DNA of 64,000 bases. Source: Pseudomonas_T sp032052615 (GTDB taxonomy: Bacteria; Pseudomonadota; Gammaproteobacteria; Pseudomonadales; Pseudomonadaceae). The translations under genes were made by a program, and so were the position numbers. Under the pieces are notes generated by a model, which worked only from the letters and a program-made list of their open reading frames with translations, searched no databases and was not told the origin of the DNA. The DNA is taken from NCBI GenBank assembly GCA_032052615.1, contig DAMBWF010000005.1:1-64000 (forward strand). The letters run 5' to 3'. Shown in pieces: positions 1-9,089 of this stretch. The first letter of the stretch is position 1; each line of letters opens with the position of its first letter.

Positions 1-254
1 CTCCAGCCTCTCATGGCGCTGATTCTAACCGTCGGACTTTTCGTACAGAACCTAAAGTCGCTGACTGTCTCTGCGCTGTTCTCCAACTAGGCAACTGTTC
101 AGGGTAAGCATGAAAACAGCAGAGAGGTTCTGTTGTTGTTTTTAATAGTAATCGGCTGCGTGCTTTAAAACTCCTATTTTTACCAGCTTCGAGCTGTTCT
201 ATATGGATTATCGTCAGGTCACTTCATTTCGAAGTGTCCATATAGGGAGTCATC

Positions 255-746
255 ATGCAAACCGCCACGCAATTCGCCGCTACGCTCATTGAGTCCAATT
301 TCGAATCTCCCGAAATTCAGACGCTGTTCAAAGCCTCGGAGCTTTCCAAGGAAGAATTCCTGCAGAAGCTGGCTTCCCAACTTGTCGAGCATAACGGCAC
401 GTTGGTCAACGGAGAAGCCTCTGCTAAGGGTCTGTTTCCACTTCACAAGGTCATTAACTTCGAGGTGGTGGAGTTTGACATCACCGTCACGAATCCTAGC
501 GGCGGCCGTTATATCGTGGAGATTGTCAGTAAGATCCTGGGGTATAAGGTCGGCGACTCCTTCTTGAGCTTCGACAACGGAACGCTCAGCCGTCACGAGA
601 CCGTGGGTGGTTCAAGTCTGGGGGCGGAGTACGATGTAAAACTCCAGCTCACTGGCGGTTTCAATGTGAGTTTCGAGGCCTCGGTCTGGATCGACATGCT
701 GTTCCTTAATAAAAAGGTTCACTTCGGTCCCAAATGGCTGTTCTGA
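255..746 (+). CDS. hypothetical protein, 163 aa
   Basis: I do not recognise this protein. The ATG follows a GGGAG Shine-Dalgarno by about 7 nt, which supports the start. The chain is soluble-looking, with no signal peptide or membrane span. It has a helical, acidic N-terminal third (residues 1-50) and a beta-rich remainder with alternating hydrophobics around residues 70-100 and 120-155. It stands alone: the next gene downstream is a tRNA on the other strand about 570 bp away. The surrounding base composition is lower in GC than the core genes further right, so it could be an acquired orphan. A search against domain databases would decide whether it is a known domain of unknown function. Confidence 0.65.
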   Translation: MQTATQFAATLIESNFESPEIQTLFKASELSKEEFLQKLASQLVEHNGTLVNGEASAKGLFPLHKVINFEVVEFDITVTNPSGGRYIVEIVSKILGYKVGDSFLSFDNGTLSRHETVGGSSLGAEYDVKLQLTGGFNVSFEASVWIDMLFLNKKVHFGPKWLF

Positions 747-1274
747 AATTAATGGCCGTCAGCAAGTGGAATGCAAGGAGAGCTTCCTTAGAGCTGCCAT
801 TATTATTAAATAGTTTTCTAAGGAAGCGCCCAACTTAATGGGCCTACGTGGCACTGTGTAGTTCAGCCGCAAGTCAGCAAGCGCATCCCGGTCTTGCCTC
901 GCCATGCCAGAAATATCGCTGGCGAGACCGGGTCTGCTTATCGTGTTGGCTCGATGCAGGCGTGTACTACGCCGATCAACATGGAGTAGGAGGGGCATGG
1001 CCGGTGGCATGCAGGTTAAAGGATGTGGGCATCAATGCAGTGGGGGGCTTTTTCGTCCGGTTGACTTAAAAGGCAGGGGGAGTGGAGAGGAGCGGCGGCT
1101 GGGCTTTCACTCTCTGCTCAGTCAGGCGCAGCCGCAACCGGGTCCGGCTGAATGCGTGAATAAGCGATCAGGTTTCAACGAATGGGGCGATGATTGGAAG
1201 CGGAGCGGCGATCCGGGCCTGGTGCTTCCTTAACCTCGTTAGGGTTGCGGAAACGGTTTGGTTTTCTGAGGCAA
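747..1274. other. about 530 bp without a supported gene
   Basis: Short open frames exist on both strands, but none has a ribosome binding site or recognisable motif. The only structure I see is an imperfect inverted repeat near 885-935 (CCCGGTCT...TCGCCA against TGGCGAGACCGGG). It has no T-run and I assign it no function. Confidence 0.4.
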
Positions 1275-1310
1275 GAAAAAAGCCCCGTAGATCAATGTCC
1301 ACGGGGCTTC
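1275..1310 (-). terminator. intrinsic terminator of tRNA-Cys
   Basis: Read on the minus strand, the arm GAAGCCCCGT pairs with ACGGGGCTT across a short loop and is followed by a run of T. It lies immediately downstream of the tRNA-Cys gene and ends its transcription. Confidence 0.85.
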
Positions 1311-1315
1311 GAATA

Positions 1316-1389
1316 TGGAGGCCGATGTCGGAATCGAACCGGCGTACACGGATTTGCAATCCGCTGCATAACCACTCTGCCAACCGGCC
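1316..1389 (-). tRNA. tRNA-Cys (GCA)
   Basis: A complete 74-nt cloverleaf lies on the minus strand. The acceptor GGCCGGT pairs with ATCGGCC, the anticodon loop TTGCAAA contains GCA, the T arm carries GGTTCGATTCC, and the CCA end is encoded. The anticodon loop assigns it to cysteine. A strong terminator follows directly. Confidence 0.95.
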
Positions 1390-1542
1390 TCGGTATCAGT
1401 CGGGCGGTGCGCCTCGGCTGACGGGGCGGGATTGTGTACTAGTTTCAAGGGGTTGGCAACCCCTGTCGATGAAGAAGAACAAGTGAGGGGTCTTCCGATT
1501 CGTAGAGCGCTTCCATAGGCTCCGCTCACTCCACCGGCGTGC

Positions 1543-2238
1543 TCAGGCCACGGTCTGGCGGCGCTTCGAGCGGCGGCGAGCCAGTAGCCCTGCCGCCCCA
1601 TCGAGGCTGGCGCAAAACACGAAGTACACCAGCGCGACGAACAGGAAGATCTCCGTAGGATGCACCATGACCCGGTTACTCACCTGGGTGGCGACGAAGG
1701 ACAGTTCGCCCACGCCGATCACGTAGGCCAGCGAGGTGTCCTTGATCAGGGCAACCCACTGGTTGAGGAACGACGGCAGCATGATCGGCAGCGCCTGGGG
1801 CAGGATGACCAGCCGCAGTACCTGCCCCGGACTCATGCCCAGGGCCCGGGCCGCGGCCCATTGCCCTTCCGGTAGGCTGCGGATGCCGGCATGGACCGAG
1901 TGCGCGAGGTAGGCGCCTCCGATCAGTGACAGCGCGCAGACCACCGTGGCGAGCGCGGGCACGTCGACCTGGAAGACGATGGGTAGCAGGAAATAGGTCC
2001 AGAAGATCAGCATCAGCACGGGTATCGCGCGGAAGAAGCCCAGCACCGCCAGAAGCGGCAGGCGCCACCGTCCCCGGATCATGCTGAGGGCGATGCCCAG
2101 TCCGAGGCCGAGCACCGCCGAAGCGAGCCCGGAGAGCAGGCTGAGCACCAGGGTCAGTGCCGCGCCCCCCAGGGGACCGTCCGGATAAGCCCCCAGCAGG
2201 AAGTAGCCGAGGTTGTCCCGGATCACCGAAACGTCCAT
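1543..2238 (-). CDS. polar amino-acid ABC transporter permease (GltK/HisM family)
   Basis: This is an inner-membrane permease subunit of a polar amino-acid importer. The 231-aa chain has about five membrane spans and a typical EAA loop near residues 125-150 (ARALGMSPGQVLRLVILPQA), where the ATPase docks. Its start lies 1 nt after the stop of the preceding permease gene, so the two are translationally coupled and probably form a heterodimer. The basic C-terminal tail (RRRSKRR) is cytoplasmic. The ATPase gene expected after the second permease is missing here: the next gene in this direction is tRNA-Cys, so the ATPase must be encoded elsewhere. The substrate cannot be read from sequence; Glu/Asp or Gln is typical. 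Confidence 0.9.
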   Translation of the reverse strand: MDVSVIRDNLGYFLLGAYPDGPLGGAALTLVLSLLSGLASAVLGLGLGIALSMIRGRWRLPLLAVLGFFRAIPVLMLIFWTYFLLPIVFQVDVPALATVVCALSLIGGAYLAHSVHAGIRSLPEGQWAAARALGMSPGQVLRLVILPQALPIMLPSFLNQWVALIKDTSLAYVIGVGELSFVATQVSNRVMVHPTEIFLFVALVYFVFCASLDGAAGLLARRRSKRRQTVA

Positions 2239-2239
2239 G

Positions 2240-2968
2240 TCAGGCTTCTCCCCTGCGGTAGCGCTTGTGTTGCTGGAGCACTTGTCCCACGACTTCGATG
2301 ACCGCGATGCTGGCGATGTACAGAACGGTGGCGATACCGAAGGACTGGAAGGTCTTGAAGGTCTCGGTCTCTACCTGGCGCGACGCGTAGGACAGCTCCG
2401 CGAGCCCGATGGCCATGGCCAGGGAGGAGTTCTTCAATGCGTTCATGTATTGGCCCAGCAGGGGAGGCAAGGCGGTGCGCAGCGCCTGGGGCAGAATCAC
2501 GTAACGCCAGACCTGAGCCGGGGTGAGGCCCAGGGCCAAGCCCGCGGCGCGCTGTTCCGCTCGCACCGAGGCGACGCCGGCGCGAAATTCCTCGGCGATG
2601 AAAGCACTGGTGTAGAGGGTGAGGCCCCAGAGTCCGGCGACGAATTCGAAGGCCGGCCACTCCAGCGTGAGCGGGCCTAAGGCCAGGGCGTGGGGCGTGT
2701 TCAACCAGATCACCAAATCTTCCGGCAACAGGGCGGTCACGCCGAAGTACCAGAAGAACAACTGGATCAACAGCGGCGTATTGCGAAAAACCATCAGGTA
2801 GGCCCGGGCCGGCCAGGACCACGCCCGCAGGGCGGACAGGCGTGCCAGGCAAAGCGGAAAGCCCAGCAGAGTGGAAAACAGGCAAGCCAGCCCGGACAGC
2901 ACGAGGGTGAGCAGGAAGCCGTCGAGCAGCCAGGTCAGGTATTGCGGAGCGAGCAGTTCGCCGAACAT
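2240..2968 (-). CDS. polar amino-acid ABC transporter permease (GltJ family)
   Basis: This is the first permease of the transporter, 242 aa, with about five transmembrane helices. The N-terminal region has the family motif FRNTPLLIQLFFWYFG around residue 60, which places it in the His/Glu/Gln permease family. The EAA loop (AAGLALGLTPAQVWRYVILP) lies near residues 140-160. It follows the binding-protein gene after a 75-bp gap that holds a strong hairpin, and is followed after 1 nt by the second permease. The order binding protein, GltJ-type, GltK-type matches gltIJKL operons, except that no gltL-like ATPase gene follows. Confidence 0.9.
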   Translation of the reverse strand: MFGELLAPQYLTWLLDGFLLTLVLSGLACLFSTLLGFPLCLARLSALRAWSWPARAYLMVFRNTPLLIQLFFWYFGVTALLPEDLVIWLNTPHALALGPLTLEWPAFEFVAGLWGLTLYTSAFIAEEFRAGVASVRAEQRAAGLALGLTPAQVWRYVILPQALRTALPPLLGQYMNALKNSSLAMAIGLAELSYASRQVETETFKTFQSFGIATVLYIASIAVIEVVGQVLQQHKRYRRGEA

Positions 2969-2985
2969 GGGTGGTACTTCCCCGG

Positions 2986-3024
2986 AAAAACGAACGGGCC
3001 CGTATCGTCAGGCGATACGGGCCC
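2986..3024 (-). terminator. intercistronic hairpin with T-run (attenuating terminator)
   Basis: A perfect 12-bp inverted repeat (GGGCCCGTATCG / CGATACGGGCCC, arms 2996-3007 and 3013-3024, 5-nt loop) sits between the binding-protein gene and the first permease gene. On the minus strand it is followed within a few bases by TTTTT. This placement is usual in ABC operons, where it partly ends transcription and stabilises the upstream mRNA so that binding protein exceeds permease. Confidence 0.8.
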
Positions 3025-3042
3025 CGGTGTCGACGGCTTGGG

Positions 3043-3849
3043 TCAGCTCTTGTCGCCGATCTTGTACAGGCGCTCCAGCGGCGTCTTGGTCTGCGGGCCG
3101 AACCAGGTGTCGTAGATTTTCTGAGCCTGGCCGTCGGCTTCCAGTTCCAGCAGGGCCTTGTCGACGAACTCGGTGAGGGCCGTCTCGCCCTTGGGAATCC
3201 CCACGCCAATCAGGTCATTGGAAATGGTGAAGGGCGGCACTTCGTACTTGTCCCGGTCCGGCACGTTGGCCAGCAGACCGATCAGCTTCGGTCCGTCCTG
3301 GGTGATCGCCTGGACGTTGCCGTTGCGCAGGGCGGTGAAGGCAAAGGGCGTGTCGTCGTAGGCCACCACTTTCGCGCCTGGGAATTTCTTGCGCAGCACC
3401 CCTTCGTTGACCGTGCCTTTGTCGACCCCCACGCGCCAGCCGTTGAGGTCTTCCTGGGATTTCAGGGTGCCTTTCTTGACGATGAATTGTTGGCCGGAGG
3501 CGAAGTAGGGAATGCTGAAGTTCACCTGCTCGGCCCGTTCCGGGGTGATGGTGAAGTTGGCCAGCACCAGGTCGACCTTGTTCGCCACCAGCAGCGGGAC
3601 GCGGTTGGCCGGGTTGGTGGGTTGCAGTTGCAGCTTGACGCCGAGCTTGTCGGCCAGCGCCTTGGCGTAGTCCACGTCCAACCCCTCGATCTGTTTGCTC
3701 TGAGGATCGACGAAACCGAACGGGGGATTGCTGTCGAACGCGGCGACCCGCAGTACGCCAGCCTTCTTGATGTCTTCCAGGCGGTCGGCCTGGGCCAGGC
3801 CCGAGACGACAGCGAGTGCGAGAGCGGTGAGAACGGTCAGTTTTTTCAT
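3043..3849 (-). CDS. periplasmic amino-acid binding protein (SBP family 3)
   Basis: This is the soluble receptor of the polar amino-acid importer, 268 aa. The chosen ATG gives a clean signal peptide (MKKLTVLTALALAVVSGLAQA, cleavage before Asp). An upstream in-frame ATG at 3972 would bury this signal. The mature chain has family-3 features: VLRVAAFDSNPPFGF near the N-terminus, GLDVDYAKALADKLG, the ligand-lobe segment LVLANFTITPERAEQVNFS, and a C-terminal lobe ending in IYDTWFGP. It heads the three-gene operon; the downstream hairpin probably raises its level over the permeases. Confidence 0.92.
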   Translation of the reverse strand: MKKLTVLTALALAVVSGLAQADRLEDIKKAGVLRVAAFDSNPPFGFVDPQSKQIEGLDVDYAKALADKLGVKLQLQPTNPANRVPLLVANKVDLVLANFTITPERAEQVNFSIPYFASGQQFIVKKGTLKSQEDLNGWRVGVDKGTVNEGVLRKKFPGAKVVAYDDTPFAFTALRNGNVQAITQDGPKLIGLLANVPDRDKYEVPPFTISNDLIGVGIPKGETALTEFVDKALLELEADGQAQKIYDTWFGPQTKTPLERLYKIGDKS

Positions 3850-4108
3850 GGCATCCGGTTCAGAAAGCGTCCGCTGTGTAGCAGCGCGATGACACTGTTT
3901 TGGGAATGACGTCCGCGATACGGCTCGTCGCCAAACCGGGAAGGATACTTCCCGGCGCATGAAGTCTGGCAAAGCGACCAGGGGTTTTAGAAGTAACGAA
4001 TTCGCCTAGATAATGCCTTAACGATATAAAAGATTTCTACAAAGTACTTGTGGGAATAAGCTTTTCGAGCTGTGCGCTCGCGCCAAGGCTGGTCTGGCCC
4101 TCGTTTCG

Positions 4109-5305
4109 CTAGGAGCGGGAGCGAAACCCGTTGAGGATGACCAAGACCAGCACGCCCGCGATCAATCCCCAAAATGCCGAGCCGATCCCGAACAAGGTCA
4201 TGCCGGAGGCGGTGACCATGAAGGTGATCAGCGCCGCTTCCCGCTCTTGGGGGGCTTGCATGGCAGTGGTTAGGCCGTTGCCGATGGAGCCGAGCAGGGC
4301 CAGGGCGGCGATGGACAGGACCAGCGATTGGGGCAGGGCGCCGAACAGCGCGGCCAGGGTCGCCCCGAAGAGGCCGGCTATTCCATACAACACGCCGCAC
4401 CAGACCGCGGCGGTATAGCGCTTATGAGGGTCTTCATGGGCGTGAGGCCCGGTGCAGATCGCCGCGCTGATCGCCGCGAGGTTGATGCCATGGGAACCAA
4501 AGGGCGCCAATAGCACGGAGGCAAGGCCGGTCACGGTGATCAGCGGGGACGCCGGTGTCTGGTACCCATCGGTACGCAGCACGGCAAGTCCAGGGATGTT
4601 CTGCGAGGCCATGGCAACGATGAACAAGGGGATGCCGATGCTGACGATGGCGGCGAGGGAGAACGCCGGCGTGGTCCAGACGGGCTGGGCGACGCTCACG
4701 CCGAAGCGCTCGAAATTCACCAGCCCCGACAGGGTGGCCACTCCCGCTCCCACCAGCAGCGAGGCGAGTACCGCATAGCGCGGCTGGACGCGCTTGACCA
4801 GGAGATAGCTGAAGAACATCGCCAGGACCAGCAGCGTATCGACCTGGGCCGCCAGGAAGATGCCGCTGCCGATCTTGAAGAGGATGCCCGCCAGCAGCGC
4901 CGCCGCCAGGGAGGCGGGCAAGCGCCGCATGATGCGCTCGAAGCCGCCGGTCAGGCCCACCAGGGTCAACAGGAGCGCGCACACCAAGAAAGCACCGATG
5001 GCTTCTTCGTAGCGCACCCCCGGCAGGCTGGTCACCAGCAGGGCGGCGCCGGGCGTCGACCAGGCCACGACGATGGGCGCCCGGAAGCGCAAGGAAAGGC
5101 CGATGGTGGTGACCGCCATGCCGATGGACAGTGCCCAGATCCAGGACGATATCTGTGCCTCGCTCAGGCCCGCCGCCTGGCCCGCCTGGAACATCAACAC
5201 CAGGGAACTGGTATAGCTGGTGATCATGGCGATGAGACCGGCGACGAGGGCCGAAGGGGACGAGTCGAGCAGGAAACGGGGGCGTGCCGTGGCCTCTGGG
5301 GTCAT
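4109..5305 (-). CDS. benE: BenE-family benzoate/H+ symporter-like membrane carrier
   Basis: This is an inner-membrane carrier of the benzoate:H+ symporter (BenE) family, 398 aa with 11-12 predicted helices. Family-typical segments include the N-terminal SALVAGLIAMITSYTSSLVL, the central GIPLFIVAMASQNIPGLAVL and the following FGSHGINLAAISAAICTGP. I chose the ATG at 5305 because a GAGGA motif lies 6 nt upstream; the ATG at 5374 has no such site. No ben or cat catabolic genes are nearby, so aromatic acid uptake is inferred only from the family. It is monocistronic and transcribed away from the MarR-type gene. Confidence 0.85.
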   Translation of the reverse strand: MTPEATARPRFLLDSSPSALVAGLIAMITSYTSSLVLMFQAGQAAGLSEAQISSWIWALSIGMAVTTIGLSLRFRAPIVVAWSTPGAALLVTSLPGVRYEEAIGAFLVCALLLTLVGLTGGFERIMRRLPASLAAALLAGILFKIGSGIFLAAQVDTLLVLAMFFSYLLVKRVQPRYAVLASLLVGAGVATLSGLVNFERFGVSVAQPVWTTPAFSLAAIVSIGIPLFIVAMASQNIPGLAVLRTDGYQTPASPLITVTGLASVLLAPFGSHGINLAAISAAICTGPHAHEDPHKRYTAAVWCGVLYGIAGLFGATLAALFGALPQSLVLSIAALALLGSIGNGLTTAMQAPQEREAALITFMVTASGMTLFGIGSAFWGLIAGVLVLVILNGFRSRS

Positions 5306-5607
5306 GGGGGTCCTCGGTCGTGAAGGGTGAGGGAAAGGCGACGCGGGCTCCGCCCACCGGGGCTGGCTTGTCATGCGTGCCTCGCGAGCCGCAAGCCTAA
5401 GCGGCCCTGCCCGGCAGCGTCCCCATACAGCGAGTACGGGAGATTCCGGTACAGTCGGTCGCCGAAGGCGCGCCCCTGTCGACCACTGGCCTCGTGAGAT
5501 CGCCCGCTCCCCTTGCAGCCGTCGGGCATGAAGCGGAAGAGGTGAGCGAAAGGGCCCCGGGGGAGCGGCTCGACCGCGTCCTGGCCCGCGCCGGTGAACC
5601 GCCGGGC

Positions 5608-6105
5608 TCAGGTCGTGCTCACGGGCTCCGCTTCGCTGCGGGACGAACGAGCGTTCGCCTGGAGGCTCTCCGCCCGCATGACGCCCAGGGTGCGGTTGAC
5701 CTGCAACCAGCCCGCCACGGCCGTTTCCCCGGCCTCGACGAAGGCACGCTCGAGCATTTTGGTCTGCTCCCGGCGCAATGCCCGTTCAAGGCGGGCACCC
5801 TCGGCGGTGAAGCCCAGCAGGCGGCGGCGCTTGTCGTCGTCCGCCGCCACGCTCACCACCAGGTTCATTTCGATCAACTGGCGCAACGGTATGCTCAGGG
5901 CCTGCTTGGTTACGCCCAGGTAACCGAGCAACTGCTTCACGCTCAAGCCTGGGTACAGCGCGATGAAGAACAGAATCCGATGGTGAACCCGGGACAGCCC
6001 GCGACGCGCCAGAATCGCATCCGGCCGCGCGGTGAAGGCCTGGTACCCGAAGAAGAAGGCTTCCATGGCGTGCTGCTGGGCAGCCGCTTTTTTCAGGTCG
6101 GGCAT
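5608..6105 (-). CDS. MarR-family transcriptional regulator
   Basis: This is a small winged-helix DNA-binding repressor, 165 aa. The winged-helix core spans about residues 35-100: LSRVHHRILFFIALYPGLSV, then the recognition-helix segment TKQALSIPLRQLIEMNLV, then a wing with charged DDDKRRRLLGFT. Both sides carry helices for dimerisation. I chose the start at 6105 rather than an earlier in-frame ATG because the longer reading antisense-overlaps the aminotransferase. It is divergent from the aminotransferase-GST pair with 81 bp between, so it probably controls that pair and itself from the shared region. Confidence 0.8.
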   Translation of the reverse strand: MPDLKKAAAQQHAMEAFFFGYQAFTARPDAILARRGLSRVHHRILFFIALYPGLSVKQLLGYLGVTKQALSIPLRQLIEMNLVVSVAADDDKRRRLLGFTAEGARLERALRREQTKMLERAFVEAGETAVAGWLQVNRTLGVMRAESLQANARSSRSEAEPVSTT

Positions 6106-6186
6106 ATTGACGGTCTCGGCCGGGGCGTCGTAGTTTCGGTCAAGCAGTTTGCCCCATTTTTCCCCGCCTGCCACTGGTGTCCTCGC

Positions 6187-7353
6187 ATGGCCTTCTCCGA
6201 ACGCATCGCCCGTCTGAAAAGCTCCTTGATCCGTGAAATCCTCGCTGCGGCGCAGCGTCCCGAGGTGATGTCCTTCGCCGGGGGCCTGCCCGCCGAGACG
6301 ATGCTGCCGCAAGTGGAATGGGCCGAGATGCCGGCCACCATCGGCCAATACGGCATGAGCGAGGGCGAGCCAGCGTTGCGCGAGGCTGTCGCCGCCGAGG
6401 CGCGCGCCCTGGGGGTGCCGTGCGATGCCAGCCAGGTCCTGATCGTCAGCGGCTCCCAGCAAACGCTCGACCTGGCCGCCAAGCTATTCATCGACCCGGG
6501 CACCGAGGTTTTGCTGGAGGCGCCGACCTACCTGGCGGCCTTGCAGGCCTTCCAACTGTTCGGTGCCCAGTGCATCGCCGTGCCCCAGGAAGCCGACGGG
6601 CCGGAGATCGCCGCCCTGCGCCAGCGCCTGGAGACGCACAAGCCGGCCTTCGCCTATTTCATCCCCACCTTCCAGAATCCCTCCGCCGTCCGCTACAGCG
6701 AGGCCAAGCGAGACGCGGTGGCCGATTTGCTGGACGAGTTCGGCGTGGTCCTGATCGAGGACGAGCCTTATCGCGAACTGGTGTTCGACGAAGGCCGCGC
6801 GACCCCCATCGTCAGTCGCCTGAAGAAGACCAGCTGGATTTATACCGGCACCGTGTCGAAGACGCTCCTGCCCGGTCTGCGGGTCGGCTACCTGATCGCC
6901 AGTCCGGACCTCTTCCCGCCGCTGCTGCGCCTGAAACAGTCGGCGGACCTGCACACCAACCGCATCGGCCAATGGCAGGCCGCCCAATGGCTGGGCAGCG
7001 AGCGCTACCGGGCTCACCTCGCCGAGTTGCGCGGCTTCTACCGGCAGCGGCGCGATGCGATGCAGGCGGCACTGCTGACCCATTTCGCCGACCTGGCGAC
7101 CTGGGAAGTGCCCCAGGGTGGGTTGTTCTTCTGGCTCACCCTCAAGCGCCCCCTGGATACCCGTACCCTGCTGACCCCGGCGTTGGAACAGAACGTGGCC
7201 TTCATGCCGGGCGAACCGTTCTTCATCGACCCCGACCGCCACCCGGGTCATCTCCGCCTCAATTTCAGCCACGTCGCCCCGGAGCGCCTGGACGAGGGGC
7301 TCGGTCGCCTGGCCAATGTCATCCGTGTCGCGCTGGCCGCCGACGCGGCGTGA
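6187..7353 (+). CDS. PLP-dependent aminotransferase, class I/II (ARO8/2-aminoadipate type)
   Basis: This is a fold-type I aminotransferase, 388 aa. The N-terminal FAGGLPAETMLP is typical of the LysN/ARO8/kynurenine aminotransferase branch. The PLP lysine is in TGTVSKTLLPGLRVGY (Lys about 225) and IEDEPYRELVF supplies the ring-stacking and phosphate contacts. There is no N-terminal GntR domain, so it is an enzyme rather than a MocR regulator. The ATG at 6187 gives a normal family N-terminus (MAFSERIARLKSSLIREIL). Eleven bases separate it from a GST gene and the two form an operon. The amino donor cannot be read from sequence. Confidence 0.88.
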   Translation: MAFSERIARLKSSLIREILAAAQRPEVMSFAGGLPAETMLPQVEWAEMPATIGQYGMSEGEPALREAVAAEARALGVPCDASQVLIVSGSQQTLDLAAKLFIDPGTEVLLEAPTYLAALQAFQLFGAQCIAVPQEADGPEIAALRQRLETHKPAFAYFIPTFQNPSAVRYSEAKRDAVADLLDEFGVVLIEDEPYRELVFDEGRATPIVSRLKKTSWIYTGTVSKTLLPGLRVGYLIASPDLFPPLLRLKQSADLHTNRIGQWQAAQWLGSERYRAHLAELRGFYRQRRDAMQAALLTHFADLATWEVPQGGLFFWLTLKRPLDTRTLLTPALEQNVAFMPGEPFFIDPDRHPGHLRLNFSHVAPERLDEGLGRLANVIRVALAADAA

Positions 7354-7364
7354 GGAGCAGAACC

Positions 7365-7967
7365 ATGTTCAAGGTGTATGGGGATTACCGTTCCGGTAAC
7401 TGCTACAAGGTCAAGCTGATCCTGCATCTGCTGGACAAGCCCTACGCGTGGGTTCCGGTGGACATCATCCAGGGCGAGCACAAGAGCCCGGCCTTCCTGG
7501 AAAAGAATCCCAACGGCAAGATTCCGGTGCTCGAACTGGAGGATGGGTCCACCCTCTGGGAGTCCAACGCCATCCTCAACTACCTGGCCGAAGGAACCGA
7601 CCTGCTGCCCTCGGAGCCGCGCTTGCGGACGCAGGTTCTGCAATGGCAATTCTTCGAGCAGTTCAGCCACGAGCCCAACCTGGCCACGGCGCGCATCATC
7701 AAGTTGTACCGAGGCTTGCCCGAGGAGCGGCGCGCCGAGTACGAAGCGGCGCGGGCGGAGGGCTATCGGGCGCTGAAAGTGATGGAGCAGCAACTCCAGC
7801 GCACGCCCTATCTGGTGGGAGACCATTACTCCATCGCCGACATCGCCCTGTATGCCTATACCCACGTGGCACACGAGGGCGGTTTCGACTTGCAGGCCTA
7901 CCCGGCCATCCGGCAGTGGCTGGCGCGAGTGGCGAGCCACCCGAGGCATGTGGAAATGCTGGCCTGA
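7365..7967 (+). CDS. glutathione S-transferase family protein
   Basis: This is a cytosolic GST-fold protein of 200 aa. The thioredoxin-like N-terminal domain runs MFKVYGDYRSGNCYKVKLIL (Ser/Cys around residues 10-13 at the catalytic position), contains the cis-Pro in NPNGKIPVLELEDG, and has LWESNAILNYLAEG, the Glu-Ser glutathione contact. The all-helical C-terminal domain contains the N-capping box SIADIALYAYTHVAHEGG. A GAGGAG motif overlapping the aminotransferase stop is its ribosome binding site, so the pair is co-translated. The substrate is unknown. Confidence 0.9.
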   Translation: MFKVYGDYRSGNCYKVKLILHLLDKPYAWVPVDIIQGEHKSPAFLEKNPNGKIPVLELEDGSTLWESNAILNYLAEGTDLLPSEPRLRTQVLQWQFFEQFSHEPNLATARIIKLYRGLPEERRAEYEAARAEGYRALKVMEQQLQRTPYLVGDHYSIADIALYAYTHVAHEGGFDLQAYPAIRQWLARVASHPRHVEMLA

Positions 7968-8077
7968 AGGCGGGCCGGCAACGGCGGCGCGTGGTTGGCG
8001 CGGCCGGGTTGGCGCCAGGCGAGGCTAGGGAATGATGAGGCCGGAACAGGTGCCCGGTCGCGCCGCGACCCGCGTAG

Positions 8078-8635
8078 CTATTCGTCCCGGCCTTCGAGCA
8101 TGGTTCGCTTGAGCATCACATAGGCCGCGCCGGCGCCGCCGTGCCTGGGCAGGCAGGACGTGAAGCCCAGGACCTGGGGATGCTGGCGCAGCCAGGTGTT
8201 CACATGGCTCTTGATTAAGGGCCGTTTGCCATCCAGGCGTATGCCCTTGCCATGGGTGACCCGCACGCAACGGACTTCGAAGCGCACCGCTTCGGCGAGG
8301 AAGTCCCAGAGGGTTTCGCGGGCTTTTTCCACGCTCAGGCCGTGCAGGTCCAGACTGCCCTCGAAGGAAATCTGACCGGCCTTGAGCTTGCGCATCTGGC
8401 TCTCCTGCACGCCGTCCCGCGCCCAGTAGAGTTCGTCGTCGCCCCCTACATCGATGACGAATTGATCGGATAGGCCGTCCACGGTCCGCTCCGTCGTGCC
8501 CACCGTGGCGTTCAGGCGGCGGTGGGCGAGCCGCTGGCGATCGGCGCGCGGCTTGCCGGTGTCCGCGCGCTCCTGCTTGATGGGCTTGACGCCACGAACC
8601 GCTTCGCTGAAGAGGGAAAAATCGTCGTCTTGCAT
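8078..8635 (-). CDS. Smr-domain protein (SmrB/YdaL-like)
   Basis: This 185-aa protein has a C-terminal Smr domain (about residues 90-180) with the hallmark LDLHGLSVEKA and the second motif THGKG. Smr domains are small nuclease or RNA/DNA-binding modules; in gamma-proteobacteria SmrB cleaves mRNA at collided ribosomes. The N-terminal 80 residues are charged and probably partly disordered, as in SmrB. Its neighbours (membrane protein, isochorismatase-like protein, PrmB) match an order known in Pseudomonas. The precise SmrA/SmrB assignment is an inference. Confidence 0.88.
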   Translation of the reverse strand: MQDDDFSLFSEAVRGVKPIKQERADTGKPRADRQRLAHRRLNATVGTTERTVDGLSDQFVIDVGGDDELYWARDGVQESQMRKLKAGQISFEGSLDLHGLSVEKARETLWDFLAEAVRFEVRCVRVTHGKGIRLDGKRPLIKSHVNTWLRQHPQVLGFTSCLPRHGGAGAAYVMLKRTMLEGRDE

Positions 8636-8693
8636 GGGGCCTCCGAACGGGCGCGCAGTTTACCGGCCGGTCACGCCGCTCGGTAGACGGGCG

Positions 8694-9014
8694 TCAGTCC
8701 TGCTTCTTCATCAAATGGGGCGCCAGGCTCAAGTCGCTGCGTTGCCTGCCCCGACGGCGGCACACGCGCCAAGCGCGGACCCCGGCCCAGAGCAGGGCCA
8801 CGCCCAACACCAGCAAGCCCGCGCCGTTGACGGGCGTCGCGCTGAGGGGCCCCAGGCTGCTTGAGTGGCCCAGCAGGGCGGCGGCGCCCGCCATTCCCAG
8901 CAACACGCCGAAACCGGCGAACAGGGCACCGAGGGCGGCGCCGAAACGCCAGCGCCAGCGGCACGGGCCCTTGGGACGCAGGCGGCGCGCGTCGAAACCA
9001 TCGGACAATTTCAT
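8694..9014 (-). CDS. small inner-membrane protein, 106 aa, unknown function
   Basis: Two hydrophobic spans (about residues 24-48 and 63-82) are flanked by strongly basic segments (RRLRPKGPCRWRWR at the N-side and RAWRVCRRRGRQR after span 2), predicting both ends in the cytoplasm. A GAGGA ribosome binding site lies 8 nt before the ATG. I do not recognise the family. It lies between the Smr gene and the isochorismatase-like gene, on the same strand as both. Confidence 0.7.
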   Translation of the reverse strand: MKLSDGFDARRLRPKGPCRWRWRFGAALGALFAGFGVLLGMAGAAALLGHSSSLGPLSATPVNGAGLLVLGVALLWAGVRAWRVCRRRGRQRSDLSLAPHLMKKQD

Positions 9015-9089
9015 CCGGACGTCCTCTTGTTCAAGTCGGCGTATGACCGGGGCGGGGTAGAGGGGTTCCGGGTCGCCGGGCCACGTCGC

